Below the pieces are notes generated by a model. That model searched no databases. It was not told the origin of the DNA and saw only the letters and a program-made list of their open reading frames with translations. A DNA stretch of 64,000 bases from Apteryx mantelli (Eukaryota; Chordata; Aves; Apterygiformes; Apterygidae): assembly GCF_036417845.1 (NCBI RefSeq), contig NC_089983.1, forward strand, positions 18,629,207 to 18,693,206, written 5' to 3'. Both the position numbers and the translations under genes were made by a program. Below, one piece after another: positions 12,400-25,572 of this stretch (its first letter is position 1; the number at the start of each line of letters is the position of its first letter).

Positions 12400-15300
12400 G
12401 GCTTTCTTAAATTTGCTGTATCTCATAGCTGTGTATACTCTTGGGATGTTGTACATGGACACTAACAAATCTCTTTTTTTTTCTTTTTCCAGTTCTAGTG
12501 GCAATTTTGAGTCTACTGAACTCAGTAGTAGGGTTTTGAGTTGGTCCAAGATCAGCGACAATTATGGATGTGGGAAAGGTGAAGAATAATTTAACCTACA
12601 TTGAGGAGGGATAAAATATTTCAGATCCGGAGTCAACTACATTTCATCAGCCTTCTTCTCCCATATCATCTATCTTTACTCCCCCATAGCTTAGGAAATC
12701 TTTGCTTTCTAAATTAAATCATAACTGAAGAGAAAATGGAAATTCTCAATAACTGCCATGGGAGTGCCAGGGGGTAATGTTTCAATTTGGGAGGGAATTA
12801 GGTAACTGTCAAGGTGAACTGTAAGCGAACACGTTGCAGAATCTTCAATTCCTGGGCACTGGAGTGAATGAAAATTGCTTCTTTTTGTTGATTGAAAATT
12901 ATTAGGTTAAAAAAGTTAATAACATAATAACAGCTGAAATGCCAGCACCATTTGTACCTCATGAACATGCTGATATAATTTATTTTTTCAAAGAGAAGGT
13001 GAAAAACACTCACAAAATACCTTATGAATAACTTTATGGGTGACCCAACTCCATTAAATGTAATGGAACTCCAGTGTTGGCTACACGTCAGAAAATAAGG
13101 GCATGTGTTTTGTCACATCCACATGATAGACAAGATGCTAAGCTATTTATTTCCATGGTAGCTGAAAGTCTCCAAAACACATTCTTTGAGAAGATAATAT
13201 TATTCTGGTTTGTGCTATGAATTTTGAAGACAACAGAGCTACACTGAAAGGCAGAGTGTGATAACTTCACTCATGTTGGATAACATCCACTCCACTAATT
13301 GACTGCTGCAGTAGTGGTCACACTAAATAACATAACTGAACTAAAAAAAAAAAACCTTGCAACTGTTCATTGTGCTGCTCCTTTCCAAAGGGACTTTGCC
13401 TAAGCAGAAACTACTGATGACAAAAGTCAGGATTATTTGTCACTGTTGTCACCACACAGCAAATTACGTTTGGGTCACAGTGAGAAAGGGGGTTGCCCAT
13501 GGTGGTGAACCATGTGTGTTTCTATGTCCTGCCTTCCGCATCGGCCTGCTCACTCACAGCAGTCGCCACCAGTCCCACCAGTGACGGGCCATCAAACCTG
13601 GCCTTTAGACATGGGTGAAGTCATATTACTACTCTAACATGCTTTTTGTTTTTTTCCCCACTCCCGCCCCCAAGCCTGCTTTAAAGTGAATCCATTGCAT
13701 GATGTTCACATGGTCTCAGTTTTTGTCTTGTTCCGGGTTTCTTGGCTTTTTAAAGGTAATAAAAGAAGATTGGCAAGAGCTGCTTGCAGGCACCTGGTCT
13801 GTGCTGATTGATGGGTGTGTGGGAGCGCGGTGCTTTTGCAGTCAGTGGGGCAGATGAAGGAGTGCAGGTTTCGGCTGAATGACTGGCAGCGTCTCCAGTT
13901 GCTGGGCTGCTGGCCCTTCAGAAACCATCTGCTTCCAAAAGGTGTGGGTTGGGGGGGGGGGGCGAGGTAGAGGGGAGGTTGTTTTGCCATTCCCTACTCA
14001 TCACTGATCTTCCCCATCTCTGTCGATGCTTATTTTAAAATTAGAAAGCGGATAATCACATTGGGTAGGAGTGAGCAGCAGGATGACAGTGAGCAGGTGT
14101 GAACCTGGCCCCTTAGAGCGGTGGGGACACCGTCAGGCTCAAAACTGGGGGGGGGGGGAAGAAAAATCACTGTAAAATCCTTTCCCATTGTAGGAGTCAA
14201 AAACATTCCTTGCTGTTTCTGTCAGGCTGTGGCTCTTCCCAGGGGCTCAGCGGCGACAGTACAGCCCTGCCTTGTAGGAGGAGAAGCCAGGTGTGGCAGA
14301 GCCCGGCTCCACAGGTTTGAGAGGCACAAGAGAGCTTCAGAGGAGACTTTGCAGGTTTCATTAATAGAACTAGTACCTAAGTGGTGCTATAATACCCCTC
14401 TTAGGACTCCTCCATCGGCTAAACACAGGGCAGTGATGGCAACGAGGGGTTCAGAGGAGCTCTTCAGAACGAGACTGAAGATGAGACTGGAGGCAGCAGA
14501 CAAGTAGCTCTGCCAGGCGCCACCCTCTGCGTTTGGTGTTTGTCCGAGCGAGGTGTCCATTTCTAACCACTGCCAAGAACACAGATTTGGAGCAGAATCC
14601 AAATGTCAAAGCCTTCACTGGGACTCACATCTGGAAACTTTATTTCAGTCACTTATATTAGATATAGAGATCAAATGTTAACATATATGCACAGCTATGT
14701 AGCTGTAGCAATAAACCTAATTAAAATTGGCAAGGCCTGGCCTGACCTGATCTCGTCTAGAATAGCACAGCACAGCAGTGAAACCAGGAGTCCAATGCAC
14801 TATCAATCATCTTCAAACTTTTTAAAAAGTTATTTGCATATCACTTACCATGTAGAGCTATATTTACATCCATAAATAGCCTAAATTTTAGAGGTGTTAT
14901 TAGCTGCATCCCCAGCTGCTGTGCCTGTCACAAACCCTTCACACCTCTGAAAACAAGGCCAGGGTTTAAGTACATGCTACAGACTCGAGGGCAGAAAGGG
15001 GAAAGTAGTTTTGTTTTTAATGCACAGAGGACAATTCTCATTGAACATCAAAGATCTCTTTGTGCCTTTAAAATTTTACCTTCAACATGCTAGTAGGGGC
15101 CTGCAGCTTGGAGAATAATAGCATCTTGGGGTTGTACTGAAAGCAGTGGAGATATTGCTGCATAAAACATATGCAGAACTTTTATACCGAATACAGTTTG
15201 GGAGAACTGGATTTTGTTTTGCTTTTTTTTCTTTTCTGAAAGAACAGAAAATTCTGTTTCTTTAGGCAGCACTAAAGAACATCTTGGGGCAGGTTAAAAT

Positions 15301-18300
15301 TTCACAAAATGAAGGGAGGAGGGTTTGGCACATGATAATCTGGCCAGGGGTGAAGCCGTCGGTGGGGACCGGGCCACGCAGCGATGCGAAGCCCAGGTCC
15401 TTGCTCAGCATCGTGAAGGCGTGCTGATGCTTTGCAGTTTGGCCACGTTTCAGTGCTCTCTCACCCAGCTAAACAAGGCCCATTACAAATAGATATTGTG
15501 CTCATTATTTTTTGTGGGATAGGGAGTGGGGGGTGCTTTTTTTGTGTGGCCTGCTTACTACAAGAGCATCCTGACCCTGGTGCTACAAGAAAAGATAAGC
15601 AAGCTTTCAGCCCACTGCGAGTGCAGCCCGCCGCCCTCGTGAGCCTTTCATACCAGCTCAGTCCCATGGCTGCAGTGAGAGCGGGGTTTCATGTACATGG
15701 GCAAGGCAGCCAAAGTAAGCAAGTGTTGCAGACTCGTAGTGAAACTGTGAAGTGCATTACCAAAAAAGGCACTGTGCTGGCTGGTGTTTATGGAGAACAA
15801 ATCCACAATTTGATTGCCTGGAGATACATGGGTCAAAGCTGCCAATCGGAGCTGACTATTCAGGGGTCTTGTTTAAGCTGGAAGAGACTGGGAGCAAGAG
15901 AAAAATTGATTTCTTAGGCACAGCAGTTGTTATGAATGAAATAGGAGGCAAAGCTCAAATTTGCGACCCATCCAATCCCCCAGATGCAGGAGGCCAAGCC
16001 TGCTCTGCTGGGCACTGCAGCGCCTGCTCTCACCATTTACAGAAGCAAGACACATAATTATCAGGTAATGTGAGGGCAGGTCTAGTGACATTTGTCTCTG
16101 TTGCCTTCTCCCACCCTAAAGTCTGCTCTGGAGGACAGTTTCTGGGTCTCTCTGTCATGATGGTTTTCCTTAAATCAAAGTGTCACTGGTAACAAAAGCA
16201 GATGTTCATTATTGTTCCTTTGCAGCCAGACACAAGTCACATCATTACATTATCTGCCCCCATCAGCTCACTAGCAAAGGAGATGGGACATCCTGTTTTA
16301 GCCACTGTTCTGGTTAGCTTCCTCCCTCGCCACAACGAGGAACCATCATTACCTCAAATAAAAATACGCTTGGGCTGGCCTTCCTTGCGCCCGTAGACGT
16401 CAGAGCCTCTCAGTCAGCATCACCTCTGTCTGGGCAGCTCAAGATCCAATCATCAGCCTTGCAGAACCTTGCCAGATGCCCAACTAGATTGCTGTGAGCC
16501 AAAGATACCAAAGAATAAAATGATAGCTACCATACGTAGGTTAATCAATCAGGGGCGGGGGTGAAGCTGGGCAGAAGGTGAGTGCAATACACTGCTGCCT
16601 CCTATTTTCCAGAAGCAGCTCTCAAAAAGCCTCATCTTCAAAGAGCTCTCTAAAGCCTCTTTGAAAACAAAATGATTAAAGGCTAGCTTTTCTCTCATCC
16701 AACATCAGACACATCTCGCTCCACATCCTTGCTTTCACCCCTTATTATGCATGCAGCTTCTCTGTAGCTGGGAGTTTTGCGTTCAGATGGAAGTTGCAAC
16801 CCAGAATTAAAAGCAAAAAGTTCATTACCGCACATCAAAGCATGCGCCCACTTTGGCCACCATGCCCCCGCGTTACTCATAGGTATGTGGCTGCGGGGAG
16901 AGGCTGCTCGGGTGGCTGCGAGGTATTTAGAGGCGTCAGTCCCTGCGCGTTCATAAGGTAAACTAGAGCCTGGAAAGACCAAGTTTTGTGGTGTTGGGGC
17001 TTTTTTCCCCTCCAGAGTCATCGGTAACTTGAACTGGACTTAAAGGGAGTTGGAGATACTCTGGGCTGTTACAATTAGGTCTTTAAAGCCTTTTCATTGT
17101 CATTAATATTTTACCTATATTTACGGACTGGATGGGCCACAACCTAGCTGATGAGGCCTGTTAAATGTCTTTGCTGGGGAAGCAAAGGCTCTGGGGGTTT
17201 TGCCCAGCACGTAAGCAGCAGCAATTATGGGATATTAGCTGGTAAAGTGGCGATCTGCAGACTCATTCCACTAAAATAAGCCTTTAAGGACATGGAAGGA
17301 GATAAGTGTCAAACACAGCCTTGCCTCGAGGCTCTTATGGCAACGAGTCTTCAGTATGACATTCTGGATTCAAATGCTTTTTGTATATTAGGTGCATTTA
17401 ATTTGTTTTAGTTTCAGTTTAATTAACAGTTTTGTCACAGCAGGAGGGTTGTTGAAAACAAAAAGATCCATTTAAAAAAAAAGCAGGATTTTTATCAACT
17501 TCTTTTTTTTTTTTTGCCATATTGAATGTGAGCCACAAAGCAGTAAAATATTCCGCAGTCTCGCACAGAAGCAGCCAAGACTGCATAATAAAAAAACATG
17601 TGAGGAATCTGTTCTATAATGCTAAATAGATGGCATTAGCCATAGCTTGTAAATAAAAAGTAAAAGTACTGCTTTGATCAGTTTAGGAAGCGCACGCCCC
17701 CCCCCCCCCCCCGATACAAACCTTTTTCATCTTGATTTCACTTATCTCTTCCCTTATGAGTTCCTCTGATTTTTTCTGGGCAGTAGGAGTCACTCAATGC
17801 CTGTGCTGATGGCACGCCAGAAGCACCCAAACCAGAGCATGGCAGGAGCAAGGGGCCGAGGGTGAGGGCAGCAGGAACGGTATTTCATAAAACAACTCAC
17901 CAAAACCAATAACTGCCCACCCGACCTCGAGCTACTGCCATCCTCTGGCTCATTTTTCTCAGGTCAAAGCACTTTAACCTTTCATCACCCAAACACGAAA
18001 TAAAAACGATTTAAAGGTGAAAAATGTTAACAAAATGTAGTAACACCTCATAAAATTGCTGTGAGAGAAGCTTTTGAAAGGGTCTTGCTTTACATCAGGT
18101 CACTTGTAAATGAAGTACAATTATTCAGTATAAATTCCTGCTTCTAAATGCAAATGCGCAGGAGGGAACATTAGTGTCTGATGTGGAACCGGGGCAATGC
18201 CGGTTTTTATGGCAAGGAGCTTTCAGCAGAGTATGGAAGAGCCGAGAGGTAAAGAAAAGCAGTTTAATGGGACCTGAATTAGAGGCTGTAGATAGTGCTT

Positions 18301-18500
18301 CCTGCACGTTTTACATTTTCAAATAAAAAGAATCTTCTCGTTTAATGGTTAATAAAAATGATCAGTGCTCCCAGGGCACTGATCCTGACAGATGCAGAGC
18401 CTGCTGGAGGGACCCTCTACAAGACACCAGAGAAGATGACACTGATTTTTCTCCTGTCGCGTACATCTCTACCAGCATTTGCAAGTTAATCTGTAATATA
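12400..18500. other. Intergenic, no gene seen
   Basis: This is AT-rich intergenic DNA just downstream of TMEFF2. It carries homopolymer tracts (12 G at 13951-13962 and at 14147-14158, 16 C at 17697-17712). Open frames such as 14121-14507 and 15432-15917 have no recognisable domain or splice context. No RNA gene was recognised. Confidence 0.6.
17697..17712. repeat. Poly(C) tract, 16 bases
   Basis: An uninterrupted run of 16 C. It is a simple repeat whose length is prone to sequencing and assembly error. Confidence 0.9.
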
Positions 18501-18519
18501 ATTATATGTTGCTGCTGTC

Positions 18520-19190
18520 ACAGAAGCAGAGCACGTGCGGTGGGCCGGCGCCCTGCCGCTGCACCTGGCAGCGAGCAAAGGCCCCGGCCACCCTCGTACA
18601 GCAACGGCTATGTGTTTTTAGCATTTTTCAGTCCAGTGCCAAATCAGCCCCCAGCCCACACCCTGCTCTTGCACCGCGAAGGCTTGTGGGAACTTGGCTT
18701 TTCCACCCGCCTGATTTAAAAAGAAGAGTGATGCCAGCGTCTTGACAGCTCTGCACTCTCGCGCTGACAGCGAGTCCAGTGCAAAAGAGAGTTTATCCTC
18801 GTTTGGCTTTCTTTATGCTATGCCACATCATAGAGGATTGTGGTCAGTAATCGTTCTCTAAGAAGTAAACTCTACGCAAGCAGTGGGTCGACACAAGCGG
18901 CAACAGCGAATGCTGGCCGGGCGGCTGCCGCAGCGCGGCGCGCAGTCCGAGCTGCACCAGGCCTGGCGCTGCTTGCTCGGCCGCAGGACGGAGGGAGCCT
19001 TGTGCCCCCAGACGCCCTTTGCCTGCTGATAGGCGGCACGGCCAAGGGGAGCGCGGCGCTGGGGCTGGCCGCCGTCCCCGCCGCGCCCGAGGGGTCCTGG
19101 GCACCCCCAAACCCTCCCTCGGGCCCCGTGCCGGCGCTTGCCTGCTCCCAGCCACCGCGGTCCGGGCGTCCTCTCCTGGTGGGCTTCCTC
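18520..19190. promoter_or_regulatory. GC-rich, CpG-rich island (intergenic)
   Basis: A sharply bounded GC-rich block of about 650 bases, dense in CpG (GCGCGGCGCGCAG, CCGCCGTCCCCGCCGCGCCC), is set in AT-rich DNA. It holds overlapping open frames on both strands, as any GC-rich sequence does. None resembles a known protein. It could be the promoter of an unannotated transcript or an orphan CpG island. Edges are approximate. Confidence 0.6.
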
Positions 19191-19595
19191 ACGGTGGGGA
19201 GACGTATTGTGTCGCCTGTAAAGCGAGTCATTTGGTTTATTAAACACTGTTAAAGGGTGCCCTGAGGTCTATGCACATGTGGGACCATCAAGTAGAAATG
19301 GTTATTATCATGGTTATTATTAGTCATAGTCATTTTCCTAGCGCTATGTCTCACATCCAGCTGTCTTGCATCTCCTAAACTCTGCGATGCCAACACAGAA
19401 CTGCTATGAAGCTGGGCTAGTCCAAGTCCGGCTTCACGCAGTGAATAAGCAGACCACTTGTGCAGAAATATTTTTTTAAAAATGACAAATGAAAGCAAGG
19501 GTCATAGTTGGATAAAAATGAATCAAGCAGTGCATAAAAAAGACAACAGATTAGGGACGACAACATTTTTAGTTTAAAAGTGTTCCATCATTATT

Positions 19596-19648
19596 AATTC
19601 ATTTGGTGCTCTTTATGATAATACTGATCATTTGGAATTCATTTGGTG
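19596..19648 (+). repeat. Direct repeat of a 13-mer, 40 bp apart
   Basis: AATTCATTTGGTG occurs at 19596-19608 and again at 19636-19648 in an AT-rich stretch. The repeat is exact. It may be a paired protein-binding site or chance. Confidence 0.6.
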
Positions 19649-20312
19649 TTTATGTGGATGTCATCGCTACTTTTGTAGATATTCCAAAGTAATTCTGCAT
19701 TAATGTGCTATTAAAAATTGTTACCAGCCAGTACCTTCGTTACTTTACCAGCACAGAATAATCTTGCTCTCCTCATCCTTTAAATTCAAATTCCAGTGTT
19801 TATTTTGCTTTTATCTTTATTAGGGTTTTAAAATGTAATGCTTCTATTTAAAAATTCTCCTTATGCTACATTAGTGTTGTCGTCTTTGACAGCATCAAAA
19901 ATATGCAAATAAAGGAGGGGTTTAATGGTGATTTTTCATTTTGTTACTGGCATTTGACTGAAAAAAACAACCAAAGATGCTTCAGCTTATCATTTACAAC
20001 AGTGAAGTTGGAGCTGGTATTTATGTTCACAGCAGATGACACTGAACCAAATATGTATGAAATACCATCTGTACTATGTTGATTTCTTTCTTTTGGGCAC
20101 AATAGACCCCCCCACCCCAAGTCATTTATAGAAGGAAAATTGCGCTGGGCGGGGGAGGGCTATTTTCCCGTGAAGAGGAAGGCGCCTGTGTCTCCAGACC
20201 GCAAACGCTATGGGCTCATGATCCAGCCCTTCTTCAGAAGGGTTTTGTCTTGAATGTTGCTATTGGAAAAGCTAACTGCAGCCCCTGCCTTTGAGGCCCC
20301 AACCTGGCCGGG

Positions 20313-20319
20313 TATAAAA
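20313..20319 (+). promoter_or_regulatory. TATA-box-like element beside a CpG island
   Basis: TATAAAA is embedded in GC-rich flanks (CCGGGTATAAAATGTCCC), about 130 bases before the next CpG-rich block. GC-flanked TATA boxes are typical of real core promoters. A start site would be expected near 20343. No supported coding exon follows, so the product, if any, would probably be noncoding. Confidence 0.35.
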
Positions 20320-20439
20320 TGTCCCTGACGCCTCCGTTAGCTGCCCTCAGAGCTCCAGCCTGGAGAGGCACCTTTGCTTCGTCCTGCTCGGCTGTGGTTG
20401 AGTTTTCAACCGCAGAAGAGCTGCGGCTCTCGGCAGCAG

Positions 20440-21400
20440 TGTCCCTGTCCCCAACGCTCCCTGCGGGCACGCCGGGGCAGGCAGGGAAGCGGAGGCAGGA
20501 GGGACGGCCCGAAGCGGCCGCGTGGCCTGGAGCGACCAGCCGCCGCTGGGGGACTCACCGCAGGAAGCCGGCTCCCGCCGCCCTCTCCGCCGGGCCAGCA
20601 GCCCGCTGCGTCCCGCCGCCCACCGTGCCAGCCCTCCTCGACGTGCGAGCGAGCTGCAGTCATGGATTTGCTGAGTCCAAACCCTGTCAACAGAGGGAAA
20701 AGGTTGCACTTGCACCCAGCATTAAAAACAAGAGCCCTAGGAGATCAAATGCAAAAAACCCTGCATTAAAAGAGCATTAATTAGCTTTTATAGTCAAGGA
20801 CGCAAAGATTAGAAAATGCCAGATTGCTGGTAGTGTGGGGGGAAAAAAAAAAAAGAAAGGCTCAATTCAGTGCCTAGCTGTGTCTGTCTTACTGTGCAAC
20901 CACAACTGCATGATCCTGCACCAACAGAGGTTGCTCTTGGCAGCTACGGCTCCGGGTATGCAGCGGGAGCGCCCGCCCCGCGGCCGAACAACGCGCGCCG
21001 AGCGGTTCCTCTCGGCCAGCGCAGCCCGTTGGGGCTCGCAGCGCAGCGCAGCGCGGGCAGCGCGGGCAGCACGGCACGGCTGGGCGCAACGGGAGCTTGC
21101 GGCATCTCGCCCGCGCGGCGCCTCGGCCGGCCGTGCCTGCTGGTGGGGCCTCCCGGCCGCAGCGCCCACGCGTTTCCTCCTCCCGCGCCACCGCCTCCTT
21201 CGGCCTCGCTATTGCCTCGGAGCAGGCGGGCGGCCGTCGGGCTGCAGGGGACGCGGTTCAGCGCCATGCCACCGTGCGCGGCCGCCCCGCGAGGGGCCGG
21301 GCTCGGCCCCCGCCAGCGGGGTGCAGCGCCGCGGGGTTTCCGCTGGATCAAACTCCCGGGATGAACCTGCTGCGGCCCCGGTGAAGGAGCCCGCGGGTCC
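20440..21400. promoter_or_regulatory. CpG-rich island pair (intergenic)
   Basis: Two GC-rich blocks (about 20440-20660 and 20930-21400) are separated by AT-rich sequence. The second contains a short GCGCA/GCGGGCA repeat near 21040-21075. Long frames here (for example 20835-21422, 195 residues, Arg/Ala/Pro-rich) have the composition expected of noncoding GC-rich DNA and no recognisable domain. Edges are approximate. Confidence 0.55.
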
Positions 21401-21719
21401 CGCTGCTCTGCCACGTCTGTGAGGGCTGCCATCAAGTCATAAACGTGACAAAGATTAAAGAGTTAATTTATTAATGTTATTAGAGACTTGAGATAAAATG
21501 TTCTGCCTTGCGAGGTCTCTCTCCCTCTCTCACTATTTAATGAAAACATTTTCATCACTTTCTGAATCTATTATACCAAATATTCATTTCAGGAGTCCTA
21601 AGATGATTTTATTTTAATTAGAAAAGATGTAGCAACCACCTGAAAGTAATACAGTTAAAATGCCTTATAAAGACTCCCTTTTTTCCCCCCTCCTGGCAGC
21701 TGAGCATTATCTTCACCTG

Positions 21720-21870
21720 TATTTGCGGAGAAAGAGGCTGAGCGGGAGCAGGAGCGGGCGCACGCGCGTGCACGAGATGCCCGAAGAGCCGGGGGAAATG
21801 CCGCGGCCTGGAGGCGCCGCCGGGGCTCCCGGACGAGGAGGGAAGCGGCTCCCGCCCCATCCCATCCCGT
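21720..21870. promoter_or_regulatory. Small GC-rich block
   Basis: About 150 bases of CpG-rich sequence (GGGCGCACGCGCGTGCACGAG) form the last of the cluster that starts at 18.5 kb. No gene is recognised. Confidence 0.45.
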
Positions 21871-22245
21871 CTGGCTGAGAAAAGCGAGAAAAGGGGAGGA
21901 AAGAAAGCAGGGACAAGGGTTCGTGACAGTCTGCGACAAGCGTGTCATTCCCGGCAAATCTGGGACAACTGTTCGTAAAAATAGAGTAAAACAAGCAGGC
22001 GAATACTTCCTTTGGTGATTGCTTTGACTTCAGTGGGTGTTACAGCACGGCTGAGTTTTAATCCATGTTTAGAGCAGGACAGTGGCATCACAGTCTTTGA
22101 TGATAAAGACTGAAAATCAGTCACTTTTAAGCAGAGCCTGAACAGCTTTTTTTAATATGTGAGCCCTCCCTTCCAGCTCAAGACTTTCTAACTACATTTG
22201 CAATGTGAGCAGCTCAGAGACAGTCTTTCTTTTAAACTTTTCAAC

Positions 22246-22304
22246 TAACCCGATTTAATTTGTTAATTTATTCTGTAACCTGATTTACTGTTAATTTATT
22301 TTGG
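22246..22304 (+). repeat. Two-copy tandem duplication, about 30 bp, AT-rich
   Basis: The copies start at 22246 and 22276. Both begin TAACC, continue as GATTTA and share GTTAATTTATT, differing by a few substitutions and a one- or two-base deletion. The motif resembles homeodomain-type TTAATT sites, but function is unknown. Confidence 0.6.
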
Positions 22305-23862
22305 TGAGTAAGATATCCCAGCTTTAAATTCCAATTAATTAAAGGGGAGGGCTGAATGTTTATGCCATGCAATATCTTCATGACACATTGCATTCCATGT
22401 TAACCCTGCACTGGAGCATTTCAAACTTTTATTACATTAACTAATACAAATCCATACATCTGCAAATTAACTGCATGCACACAAAAGACAACTCCTTGCA
22501 AATGTACCTTTAAGAACTGAATATTGCTTATAACAATCATCACTTGCTGCTTAGCAACAGCTATATCATCACTTACAGTAGGCTCGTTCCAAACACATAT
22601 GTAAAAAGCCACGCTGTATCTGTCCTGCCCATGTCTCCCATTCCTGGCAATGCTGCTCAGCCTTTGGTTAATAGGTCCACACTTCACTAATTCTCTTTTT
22701 TTGAGGGGTGAAGGGAACGGGGTGTCCAATTTTAAGGATCTTAAAAAAATAATAATAATAATCCTTGGCCATTAAACTAATGTCTGATTTCAAGAAGCAA
22801 TCAAAAGCTTGGTGCCCTGTTATGATTATGATGGCTATTCAAATGCAGGTCAATGGGAGCATGAATGTCCCGTCAGGTTGTGACTAAATTACTGCTTGCT
22901 CAGCATTTTGCACTGACGACTTAAAAAAAATGCAGACATAGTTTGTTTCAATAAACTCAAGATTAGAAGGGGAAAATAGGATTATATTAAGAACGCCCTG
23001 AGGGTATCCTGAGGCTGCTCGACTCTTTCGGGAGCCCAAGGAGGACCCTATGGCCAAAAGCTGTCAGCTCTCATCTCCACTCTCATTACGAGGTGGCGTT
23101 ACAAAAAAAAAAACCCTTTGTATTCTGCATGCATTCCCGCGTCCGTCCACTGCCATTGCTGCGCCTCCTCCCCGTGACGCGCTGCTTGCCAAGGAGCTAT
23201 CTGGAGCGATGCTCCTGCCTGCCTTTTGCCAACCGTCAACACCAGCCAGCAGCTTTCACGGGCCAAAAAAGTGGCAAGTAAATATTCTCACCGTATTCGT
23301 GAGTCCTCCCTTTGACAGCCTGTGGAGAGGCGACCACAGGCTGTGTCCTGTGTTTTAAAGCCATTATGCCGTGTCTGTAGGCACAGCTAATTTACAAAAG
23401 ATGAATACATGGTTTGCAATCAAGGAAAATTAGCATCACAGCCAGCAGAGAGGTTGAACATGCAAGCCATCCAGGACTGCCAGCAACCTTGATTCTGCTT
23501 TTGGCAAAGATGGCTGGCTTGGCAAACACAACGGTAATGAAATAAACGGCAATGCCAGGCAACAGGGCTGCTCTTTGAAGTAATTATCCTCCCGGGCAAC
23601 ACGAAACACAATGAAAAGGTTTTTAGAGACATGGTGTGGATGCACAGAGCACATTAGTTGCATTCCTGAAGTCTGACCTCAGTTCACAAGACTCAGGTGT
23701 GTCTACACCAAGCAGCCAGAGAAAGGGCAGGAAGGCACCTCCAGTGGGTAGAAAGCAAAGAAAATAAAGCAAGACGAGGAGCCGTACAAGGAGCAGCACG
23801 ATGGGAAAGCACCAATGTGGCTTGCTGAAAGGCGCCCGCTTTCTCCAGCATTTGAAGTGTGC

Positions 23863-23903
23863 ATGCATGCGTGCGTGTGTGTGTGTGTGTGTGCGTGTGT
23901 GTC
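23863..23903 (+). repeat. (TG)n microsatellite
   Basis: A GCATGCATGCG start passes into an interrupted TG run. Low-complexity frames with repeated His-Thr on the opposite strand are artefacts of it. Confidence 0.9.
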
Positions 23904-25544
23904 CATCTGTACATCCATGCATAACCACATGCAAAGCCATAGCTTCACTGGGGTGAGGAAGACACCTGAAAATCAGATGTAAGGGCAGCAGTGTCAGCAT
24001 CTAAAGAACCATCGTTCCTACCTCGGGGTGGCCCTTGCAGGAAGGGGCATGGACTCTCCTTGCCTCCATTGCAGAAAGCCAGTGTTAAACCCTTAGTCCT
24101 TATTACTTCTAAGAAATCCCTGTCCAGATGGCTACGTTGTCCTAGTCAGTCTACTGACCCATAGACAAAGGCTTCAAAGCAAATATTTAACTTTCAAAAA
24201 ACATATATGTTTAAGGAGTAGAGCAGTGGAATTGAGACAAGGTAAAGCGTTAAATAATGTACTGTCAGCTCTTGTAGGCAGAAACTACAGGTTACCACTG
24301 AGTGGAGTTTTATCTGATGTGCTTTAAATTCACTGCACACACACAAAGAAAGAAAATGAAAGGCAAGGAAGCCGTAATACATTGCACAACATATTCCCTT
24401 GGGTCACTTGTGACTAACCAGATAAGCTTCTGGCATTTTCCTATTTGGACACTTGACTCAAGTCTAAATTTGAGGCCTTAAACAAAATTATTTTCTCAGC
24501 AACAACTTAACAGTTGGCATCACAAATCCTCCTTACATAATGTGGCATGACTAGCAGGTTTCATTTAGAAGAGGCCCAGGGTTAAAGCTGCAACTACAGC
24601 AGATTGCCTCACACTCCTCGAGTGAATGAGCGAGCACCTCTCCTGAGCCAAATCAGAGGTGAGGAGCTAGGTGGGGTGCAGGACACACGCTGGCTTCCAT
24701 GCGCTCAGCCACGGACTTGTGCTACGCAGGCAAAGCGACTAAAGGACTTGTGTCTTTTCTGATGAGTCCAAATTTCTTCCAGAAAAAAAGGACAAACAGA
24801 TGAAAGGTCTTTTTTTTTAAAGGACACATTTGAGCAAAGCAATGCCAATGCAAGAAGACTAAGTCTAGTCTGGACCCGAGGCCAGAAGGCTGGTGGGAAC
24901 ATGTGCAGTAGGAGTCGCTTATGCAGACTTTATCTACATTTATCTTACTTTTATCAAGCAAGCTTGAGCCACTGTTTTGGGACCCTGTCTGTGCCAGCAG
25001 TCCCAAGAAGAAGGCAAAGAACTGGCTCTACTACTGCTAAATCTTTGAAGCTTTAACATCCCTCACCCATGGGACATTTTGTAACTTATTCTGCAGTAAA
25101 GCAGGCAAGTTTTTTCATTTAGGCAGAAAGGCCAGTGACAAGGACAGGCCACATGAAGCCTGGGACACGTCCGCTCCCAGGACCCCGTCAGCCCCAGGGC
25201 ATCGCCACGAGGGCAAGCGCGGGAGCCCAGCCCCACGCAGGGCCGGGATACTCCCCGTGCGGCCTTCTGGTCTAGCTCGATTGGGGCTGTATCCTGCTCT
25301 CTGCTGGACAGTGCTCAGCACGTATCCCCAGTTTCTACTCCAAGTCAAACTCTAGATATGATCACAATGAATAGTATTCAGAAAAAAAAAAAAAAGATTT
25401 AGGAAACACCTGGGTTTGAAGGGAAACAGAACGAAGTAGCAGTGAGGACATGGAGAGACTACATTGGTTTCTGTGCAAGGGAGGCATCAAGTAGCTTTTC
25501 AAAAGCAGTTCCAGGGCAGTATACCTTTCCCCCAGTCCCTCCAA

Positions 25545-25572
25545 AACAAACAAACAAACAAACAAAATAAAA
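25545..25572 (+). repeat. (AAAC)n microsatellite
   Basis: Repeated AAAC units with a final AAAT variant. Simple repeat. Confidence 0.85.

Noticed and set aside
20835..21422. 195-residue frame in the CpG cluster as a gene
   Set aside because: Arg/Ala/Pro-rich composition, overlapping equal-length frames on both strands and no recognisable domain indicate noncoding GC-rich DNA.
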